Assembly: GCA_005793215.1 (NCBI GenBank)
Contig: SXPV01000045.1
Span: forward strand, 1 to 34,714
Reading direction: 5' to 3'
Source of the DNA: Actinomycetota bacterium
GTDB lineage: Bacteria; Actinomycetota; Acidimicrobiia; Acidimicrobiales; Ilumatobacteraceae
Length of the DNA stretch: 34,714 bases
The translations under genes and the position numbers were made by a program. Of the stretch, positions 26,492-34,714 are shown in pieces. Every line of letters begins with the position of its first letter. Position 1 is the stretch's first letter. The notes beneath the pieces are model-generated. The model was given only the letters and a program-made list of their open reading frames with translations, searched no databases and had not been told where the DNA came from.

Positions 26492-27907
26492 ATGAGCAGC
26501 GACATCGTCGATACCGCCGACCAACCCAATGCGTTGTGGGAGCGCGCAGCAGCTGTCTTGCGCCAACAAGTGTCCGAGGCCGTGTGGTTCTCCACCTTCA
26601 GCGACATCGTGGTGGAACGAGAGCCCATCGCCAAAGTGGGCGGAAACATGAGTCTCAAACTGCACGTTCCGAATGCGTTCGTTCGTGATCGGGTGTTGAC
26701 CCGGTACATGTCACTCGTGCGTGATGCGCTCAACGAAGCTGGGGGAGCAGCCCACGATTTGAGCGTGGATGTTCGTGCCGTTGCCGCCGATCCCGCACCG
26801 GTGCCTTCGACGGCAACCGCTCCATTGACTGCACCACACGCGTACGTTCCACCAGTGAGTTCGCGCACGGGTCGGGGAGCGGCGATCGGTCTCAATCCTC
26901 GGTACACCTTCGACACCTTCGTCAAGGGCGCATCCAACCAATTCGCGCTCGCCGCGGCACAACGTGTGGCCGAAACTCCGGGCCGTTCGTACAACCCGCT
27001 CTTCATCTATGGATCAGCGGGCCTCGGCAAAACCCATTTGTTGCATGCCATTGGTTCCTACGTACACGAGCACTATCCGAACTATGAAGTGCGCTATGTG
27101 TCCACCGAAACGTTCCTCAACGAATACGTCGATGGCATCCGCAACAACACCATCAGCGCGTTCAAGCGTCGTTATCGCGAAGTTGACGTGTTGCTCATCG
27201 ACGACATCCAGTTCATGGAAGGCAAGGAAGGTCTACAAGAAGAGTTCTTCCACACCTTCAATTCCCTGCACGGATCCAGCAAACAAATCGTCATCTCGAG
27301 CGATCGCGTCCCCGATGCCATCCCCACGCTCGAAGATCGACTGCGTGGACGGTTCCGTTGGGGTCTCATCACCGACATTCAGCCACCTGATGTGGAAACT
27401 CGCCTTGCCATCCTGCGCAACAAGGCAGAACGTGAACATCTGGATGCTGCACCAGAAGTACTCGAGTTCATTGCCTCCAGCGTCACCACCAACATTCGCG
27501 AACTTGAAGGAGCACTCGTTCGAGTGGCGGCGTATGCCTCACTCAACAAGACCCACATCGATGTTGGCTTGGCCCGTGAGTTGCTCGTCGACCTGGTGTC
27601 GCGCCGCCCAGGCAAACAACGCAGTGACGAACAGCTGTTGACTGAGATTTGCGACTACCTCGGTGTCACCGTCGAGGCCATCCGTGGTCGTAGTCGCCAA
27701 CGACCGATCGTGACGGCTCGTCAAACCGCCATGTACGTCGTGCGTGAACTCACCGACTTGTCCTACCCGGCGATAGCTCGACTGTTTGGGGGTCGCGACC
27801 ACACCACGGTGATCCACGCCGTCGAAAAGACCCAGCGCGTCATGAAGGATCGGCAGCTGGTGTTCGATCAGGTCAACGAATTGCTACGAATGTTGAAGAT
27901 TTCGTGA
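26492..27907 (+). CDS. dnaA: Chromosomal replication initiator protein DnaA
   Basis: NPRYTFDTFVKGASNQFALAAAQRVAE; PLFIYGSAGLGKTHLLHAIG; LLIDDIQFMEGKEGLQEEFFHTFN; RLFGGRDHTTVIHAVEK. ATG 26492 in frame with the longer ORF. Confidence 0.97.
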   Translation: MSSDIVDTADQPNALWERAAAVLRQQVSEAVWFSTFSDIVVEREPIAKVGGNMSLKLHVPNAFVRDRVLTRYMSLVRDALNEAGGAAHDLSVDVRAVAADPAPVPSTATAPLTAPHAYVPPVSSRTGRGAAIGLNPRYTFDTFVKGASNQFALAAAQRVAETPGRSYNPLFIYGSAGLGKTHLLHAIGSYVHEHYPNYEVRYVSTETFLNEYVDGIRNNTISAFKRRYREVDVLLIDDIQFMEGKEGLQEEFFHTFNSLHGSSKQIVISSDRVPDAIPTLEDRLRGRFRWGLITDIQPPDVETRLAILRNKAEREHLDAAPEVLEFIASSVTTNIRELEGALVRVAAYASLNKTHIDVGLARELLVDLVSRRPGKQRSDEQLLTEICDYLGVTVEAIRGRSRQRPIVTARQTAMYVVRELTDLSYPAIARLFGGRDHTTVIHAVEKTQRVMKDRQLVFDQVNELLRMLKIS

Positions 27908-28160
27908 TTTCCATGACTGCTGTGAACACTCGGTGGATGACCTGTGTGTCACGTGTTGGTAAACCAGGAGTTATTCACTGCGATCAAAGCACACGGGTGC
28001 AAGGTGTGCGCAGAAAACCAGTACCTGTGAGTGCTACACACCTTGTCTACGCTGGGAAACATCACCTTTGTCCACAATCCACAGCACTTATTACTGTTAT
28101 TAGCTTTCATACATCCGACCGTTGTAATCACCATCAGCGCAACACAGTGAGGATCCAACC
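27908..28160. other. Probable oriC (dnaA-dnaN intergenic)
   Basis: 253-bp non-coding gap with TTATTCACT (27971), TTGTCCACA (28068-28076), AATCCACA (28076-28083) and the AT-rich stretch TTATTACTGTTATTAGCTTTCATACAT (28088-28114). Confidence 0.75.
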
Positions 28161-29255
28161 GTGAAGTTTCGAGTGGAACGTGAAGAATTCAACGAAGCCC
28201 TCGGCGATGTCAGTCGCATTGCCACGGCGCGAACCACCGCCATGCCGGCTCTGGCAGGAGTGGAGTTGGCCGTATCGGGCGAAACCCTGACGTTGTCGGC
28301 CACCGACAAGGAAATTTCCATCCAGGCGAAACTCTCGGTCGGTGGGCAAAACGACGGTATTGCCGTACCAAGTGCCCGTGTGCTGACCGATTTGATTCGC
28401 GGCCTCCCCGACGGAAAGATTCAGGTCGCGCTCGAGGGCGAGTCATTGGTGGTGGAAGCAGCCCGCAACAGATCTTCGGTGCATTGCTACGCCGCGTCTG
28501 ACTTTCCAAAGATCATTCATGCCAGTGCCGCCGAAGGCACCGTGTCTGCCGAATTGTTTGGTGAAGCGTTGCGCCAGGTGGTGCGAGCTGCCAGCGCCGA
28601 TCTGAGTCGCCTTGCCCTCACAGGAGTGCTCATCTCCAATCAAGCCGAAGGCCTCACCTTTGTTGCCACCGACAGTTACCGGTTGGCAGTTCGACAGATA
28701 GCGGGTACCGCACTGGCGGGGGAAAGCACCGTCATCATTCCTGCCCGGGCCCTTGGAGAGCTGTCGCGTTTGATCAAGGATGCCAAAACCATCACCTATC
28801 GTTTGGCTTCGGATCGAGCAACGTTCACCGTTGGCAACACCACGTTGTCCACGTCATTGTTGGCCGTGCAATTTCCCAACTACAAGCAACTGATCCAACC
28901 GTCGTACCCCAACAAGCTCGCCGTCAATCGCGAAGCCTTGCTCGATGCCGTGCGCCGTTCCAAGGTGTTTGCCCGCGACACCATTCCCGTTCGGCTTGCA
29001 CAAACCGCGGGTTCGCTCAAGTTGTCGGTGCACACCAATGACACCGGCGAAACCATCGAAGAACTCGACGCCGACTACAAGGGTCCGGATATCACGATCG
29101 GCTTCAACCCGGATTACCTCCTGCAGGGAATCGAAGCGTGCAATGGTGACACCATCACCATCGAGTCGAGTGATCCGATCAAGCCTGCGGTGTTGCGTGG
29201 ATCCACCAATGACGGGTATCTCTACTTGGTGATGCCACAACGACTCACGTCGTGA
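28161..29255 (+). CDS. dnaN: DNA polymerase III beta subunit (sliding clamp)
   Basis: MKFRVEREEFNEALGDVSRIATART...LTGVLISNQAEGLTFVATDSYRLAVRQI...YLYLVMPQRL. Confidence 0.97.
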   Translation: MKFRVEREEFNEALGDVSRIATARTTAMPALAGVELAVSGETLTLSATDKEISIQAKLSVGGQNDGIAVPSARVLTDLIRGLPDGKIQVALEGESLVVEAARNRSSVHCYAASDFPKIIHASAAEGTVSAELFGEALRQVVRAASADLSRLALTGVLISNQAEGLTFVATDSYRLAVRQIAGTALAGESTVIIPARALGELSRLIKDAKTITYRLASDRATFTVGNTTLSTSLLAVQFPNYKQLIQPSYPNKLAVNREALLDAVRRSKVFARDTIPVRLAQTAGSLKLSVHTNDTGETIEELDADYKGPDITIGFNPDYLLQGIEACNGDTITIESSDPIKPAVLRGSTNDGYLYLVMPQRLTS

Positions 29256-30361
29256 TCGTTCGCTCGCTGCAGCTCACCGACTTTCGCAACTACTCCTCAC
29301 TGCAACTCGCCCTCGGGCCGGGGGTGCATGCACTTACTGGCGACAACGCGCAAGGCAAAACGAATCTTGTCGAGGCACTTGTGGTGCTTTCAACGATGAA
29401 ATCGTTCCGTGGTGTTTCCAATGAGGCAGTGGTTCGTAAGGGTGCAACTAGTGCGTTCTTGCGAGCCGACATCAATCACGATGACGGCCGCGAGTTTCTC
29501 GTGGAGATCGAACTCAAGACCGCCGGGCGATCAGTTGCACAAGTGAATCGCAAGCGAATCAACAGAACTCGCGATCTGTTGACGGTATTGCGCACGACGG
29601 TGTTCACCCCTGACGACCGCGATTTGGTGCACGGCTCTGCCACCCAGCGTCGAACGTTGTTGGATGACGCCGTGGTGTCGCTCGATCCTCTCCGACACGA
29701 TGTGATCAACGAACTGGATCGTGTACTACGTCAACGCAATGCACTCTTGAAGGAATCCGGCTATCGCCCGAGCCCTGCAACTCTCGACGCACTTGATGCC
29801 TGGGACGAGAAACTTGCGTCACTCGGTGACGAGGTTGGTCGGGCGCGAGCCGAACTCATCGAGCACATGTTGCCATTTGCCCAAGCGTCCTATGTCGCAC
29901 TGTCGGGAGATGGATGTTCACTGTCGTTGACGTACGACGCGCCGTGGCGTGAATCCGGCCTCGCAGCTGCACTGCAGTCGTCACGCGAAGATGACCTGCG
30001 ACGCGGCACCACGACCGTGGGTCCACATCGCGACGATGTGTTGGTAACGCTCAACGAGCTTGCTTCACGTACGCACGGCTCACACGGTGAACAACACTCA
30101 CTCGGTCTTGCCCTGCGCATGGCCGTGCACCAGGTGGTGGCGCAGCGATGGGGGACCCCGCCACTCTTGGTCCTGGACGACGTGTTGTCGGCTCTCGACA
30201 ACACGCGTGCGAATGCCGTATTCGAGCGTCTGCTCGCCGCCCTGCCGTACCAACAGGTGTTGGTGACCAGTGCCCATCCGCTGCCACCCTCGCCACGCAT
30301 CACCCACTGGTTAGAAGTAACTGCAGGAACCATTTCACCGCGCACACAGGATGATCGATGA
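29252..30361 (+). CDS. recF: DNA replication/repair protein RecF
   Basis: MIVRSLQLTDFRNYSSLQLALGPGVHALTGDNAQGKTNLVEAL; TTVGPHRDDVLVTL; LLVLDDVLSALDNTR. Confidence 0.97.
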   Translation: MIVRSLQLTDFRNYSSLQLALGPGVHALTGDNAQGKTNLVEALVVLSTMKSFRGVSNEAVVRKGATSAFLRADINHDDGREFLVEIELKTAGRSVAQVNRKRINRTRDLLTVLRTTVFTPDDRDLVHGSATQRRTLLDDAVVSLDPLRHDVINELDRVLRQRNALLKESGYRPSPATLDALDAWDEKLASLGDEVGRARAELIEHMLPFAQASYVALSGDGCSLSLTYDAPWRESGLAAALQSSREDDLRRGTTTVGPHRDDVLVTLNELASRTHGSHGEQHSLGLALRMAVHQVVAQRWGTPPLLVLDDVLSALDNTRANAVFERLLAALPYQQVLVTSAHPLPPSPRITHWLEVTAGTISPRTQDDR

Positions 30362-30669
30362 GCACCAATCACCCCGACACCCCACCCGTCACACTGCAGA
30401 GTCAACTCAACCGGCTGCTGGCATCTCTCGGCTCTGACGATGCCGCGAGCGTTCACGGAGTATTCGGCGCGTGGAACAGTTTGGTTGGGGACGCCGTTGC
30501 CGCGCACGTGCAACCGATCAAACTCGAAGGGTCAGCCCTCCTCGTGGAGGTCGACGACCCGCATTGGGCCACCGAAATGAAGTTCCTCGAAGCGTCGTTG
30601 TGCACCAAATTGTCGCAACTCACCACGACTCCGGTCACATCACTCGAGGTGCGCGTAAAACGCCGATAA
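30358..30669 (+). CDS. DUF721 / DciA family protein (candidate helicase loader)
   Basis: 103 aa: VFGAWNSLVGDAVAAHVQPIKLEGSALLVEVDDPHWATEMKFLEASLCTKL, the typical DUF721 pattern between recF and gyrB. Confidence 0.87.
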   Translation: MSTNHPDTPPVTLQSQLNRLLASLGSDDAASVHGVFGAWNSLVGDAVAAHVQPIKLEGSALLVEVDDPHWATEMKFLEASLCTKLSQLTTTPVTSLEVRVKRR

Positions 30670-30722
30670 ATCGGGTGTTTTTCGCACTTCAGTTCCCCAA
30701 TTCACACCTCGCAAAAAGGTAG

Positions 30723-32765
<2,043 letters not shown>

Positions 32766-32774
32766 GAACGCGAC

Positions 32775-34714
32775 ATGGCCAAGAAGAAACCCGCAAACAC
32801 ACCCAAGGGTGGCGGCCGCAAAGGCGGAGCCGGTGATGGTGACGGTTCGTCCACATTGCCATTGTCGAGTGGCGACTCCGTGCAGCCAGTGCAGCTCAAA
32901 GAGGAAATGGAACGTTCGTTCCTCGACTACGCCATTTCCACCATCATGTCGCGAGCGTTGCCCGACGTTCGCGACGGACTCAAACCCGTGCATCGCCGCA
33001 TCATCTGGGACATGGACCAACAGGGATTCCGTCCCGATCGTCCGTACGTCAAGTGTGCCCGCGTCACCGGTGACACGATGGCGCGATACCACCCACACGG
33101 TGATGGCGCCATCTACGACGCCTTGGTGCGCATGGCGCAACCGTTCTCGCTGCGCCACCCACTGATTGATTTCCACGGAAACTACGGTTCTCCCGACTTC
33201 GGTCCGGCAGCCAGCCGTTACACCGAAGCACGTTTGCATCCGTTGGCCATGCAACTGCTGGCCGATATCGAGGAAAACACCGTCGATTTGATGCCCAACT
33301 ACGACGGCACCACCGAAGAACCACGTGTATTGCCGGCTCGGTTCCCGAACTTGTTGGTGAATGGCTCGCAGGGCATCGCCGTGGGTATGGCCACCAGCAT
33401 TCCGCCGCACAACTTGGGCGAAATCGTGGATGCCACGTTGCATCTCATCGACAATCCGGCTGCCACGGTGAAAGATTTGATGAAGTTCGTGAAGGGCCCG
33501 GATTTTCCCACCGGCGGACTCATCCTTGGTCGCGAAGGTATCGCCGAGGCGTACAAGACCGGGCGAGGCAGCATCAAAATGCGGGCCAAGGTGGCGATCG
33601 AAGAAGGCAAACGGGGCCAGATGCAAATCGTGGTCACCGAGTTGCCGTATCAGGCCAGCTGCTCGGCAATCGCTGCTCGAATCCAAGAACTGGTCGATAA
33701 CGACGGCCTCGACGGCATCGCTGATGTGAACGACAACTCCGCGGGTGGCACCACCAACCTCATCATCACGCTGAAGCGCGATGCCAATGCCAACGTGGTC
33801 ATGAACAATCTGTTCAAGAACACCCAGCTCCAAAGCCAGTTCCCCGTGAACATGGTGGCCTTGGTGGATGGGGTGCCACGCACACTCAATTTGAAGGATG
33901 CCATCGAGGGCTACGTGCGTCACCAGATCGAGGTCATCACTCGTCGCAGTCAGTATCGCCTGGACAAAGCCAAGGAACGAAACCACATTCTCGAAGGCCG
34001 CCTGAAGGCCCTCAACGTCATCGACGACATCATCAAGGTGATTCGTGCCAGCGAAGACGCAAATGCCGCCAAGGCAGCGCTCATGGAGAAGAAGTTCGGC
34101 TTCACCGAACGTCAAGCCATCGACATCCTCGACATGCAACTACGTCAACTCACCAAATTGTCACGCATCGATTTGGAAACGGAACAGAAAGAACTCCGTA
34201 CCAAGATCAAGGAACTCACTGCCATCCTGGAAGACGACAAAGTGTTACGCGGTGTCATTTCCACCGAACTAAAGAAGGTGCGTGACACCTTCGCCAACCC
34301 GCGCGTCTGTCAGATTGCTGCCGATGTGGGTGAAATGGGTGTTGAAGATCTCGTAGAGGACAAAGAGCTCGTCATCGTGATGACTCAAGAGCAGTACATC
34401 AAGGCGGTGTCAGCCGACTCGTTCCGCACACAAGGTCGAGGTGGTCGCGGCGTCAGCGGTGCACGAATGAAGAGCGACGACATCGTACGCAACGTCATCT
34501 TCACCACGGCACATGCGTACTTGTTGTTCTTCTCCAATCGCGGACGCGTGTATCGACTCCGCGCGTTGGAAGTGCCCGAGCGTGAACGCACCGCCAAGGG
34601 CATCCCCATCGTCAATTTGTTGCCACTCCAGCAAGGCGAAACCATCCAGGCCATCATCGACACCCGCGAGTTCCCCGGCGAACGAAATCTGTTCTTTGCC
34701 ACCAAACAAGGCCA
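32775..34714 (+). CDS. gyrA: DNA gyrase subunit A, C-terminal end truncated by window edge
   Basis: Read directly from ATG 32775: MAKKKPANTPKGGGRKGG...EEMERSFLDYAISTIMSRALPDVRDGLKPVHRRIIWDM...ARYHPHGDGAIYDALVRMAQ...; open to the window end. Confidence 0.97.
   Translation, partial: MAKKKPANTPKGGGRKGGAGDGDGSSTLPLSSGDSVQPVQLKEEMERSFLDYAISTIMSRALPDVRDGLKPVHRRIIWDMDQQGFRPDRPYVKCARVTGDTMARYHPHGDGAIYDALVRMAQPFSLRHPLIDFHGNYGSPDFGPAASRYTEARLHPLAMQLLADIEENTVDLMPNYDGTTEEPRVLPARFPNLLVNGSQGIAVGMATSIPPHNLGEIVDATLHLIDNPAATVKDLMKFVKGPDFPTGGLILGREGIAEAYKTGRGSIKMRAKVAIEEGKRGQMQIVVTELPYQASCSAIAARIQELVDNDGLDGIADVNDNSAGGTTNLIITLKRDANANVVMNNLFKNTQLQSQFPVNMVALVDGVPRTLNLKDAIEGYVRHQIEVITRRSQYRLDKAKERNHILEGRLKALNVIDDIIKVIRASEDANAAKAALMEKKFGFTERQAIDILDMQLRQLTKLSRIDLETEQKELRTKIKELTAILEDDKVLRGVISTELKKVRDTFANPRVCQIAADVGEMGVEDLVEDKELVIVMTQEQYIKAVSADSFRTQGRGGRGVSGARMKSDDIVRNVIFTTAHAYLLFFSNRGRVYRLRALEVPERERTAKGIPIVNLLPLQQGETIQAIIDTREFPGERNLFFATKQG

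Noticed and set aside
27904-28164. Small ORFs across the dnaA-dnaN gap
   Set aside because: No recognisable protein; region has DnaA boxes and AT-rich DNA consistent with oriC.

Overview
This window is an origin-of-replication neighbourhood from a high-GC actinobacterium. Gene order resembles Acidimicrobiia and other Actinobacteriota, but taxonomy is inferred only. Backbone, left to right: partial dnaK (-), ribokinase (-), gpmA (+), cNMP-binding protein (+), EtfD-like Fe-S membrane protein (+), two Gfo/Idh/MocA oxidoreductases (-) in a visibly AT-richer patch, dcd (-), tRNA-Gly(CCC) (+), dnaB/rplI/rpsR/ssb/rpsF (-), DUF5318 (-), cca (-), GNAT/DUF6049-like/DegV/Ser-Thr kinase/small membrane protein/trxB/trxA (+), parB/parA/rsmG/jag/yidC/yidD/rnpA/rpmH (-), dnaA/dnaN/recF/dciA/gyrB/partial gyrA (+). 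dnaK and gyrA run off the ends, and rpmH is too short for the ORF track; all three were read directly from the sequence. I see no phage, transposon, CRISPR array or defence cassette. The items most worth a second look are: (i) a stand-alone kinase with catalytic motifs, carrying what looks like the extracellular domain normally fused to the actinobacterial MurJ pseudokinase, at the locus where MurJ is expected; (ii) an AT-rich two-gene oxidoreductase insertion in an otherwise housekeeping region; (iii) a symmetric direct-repeat array with a perfect DnaA box between trxA and parB; (iv) a DnaA-box plus DnaA-trio-like unwinding element in dnaA-dnaN; (v) a parS palindrome inside rsmG; (vi) a compound dyad and hairpin in the rpsF leader; (vii) an HspR/HAIR-like operator upstream of dnaK.
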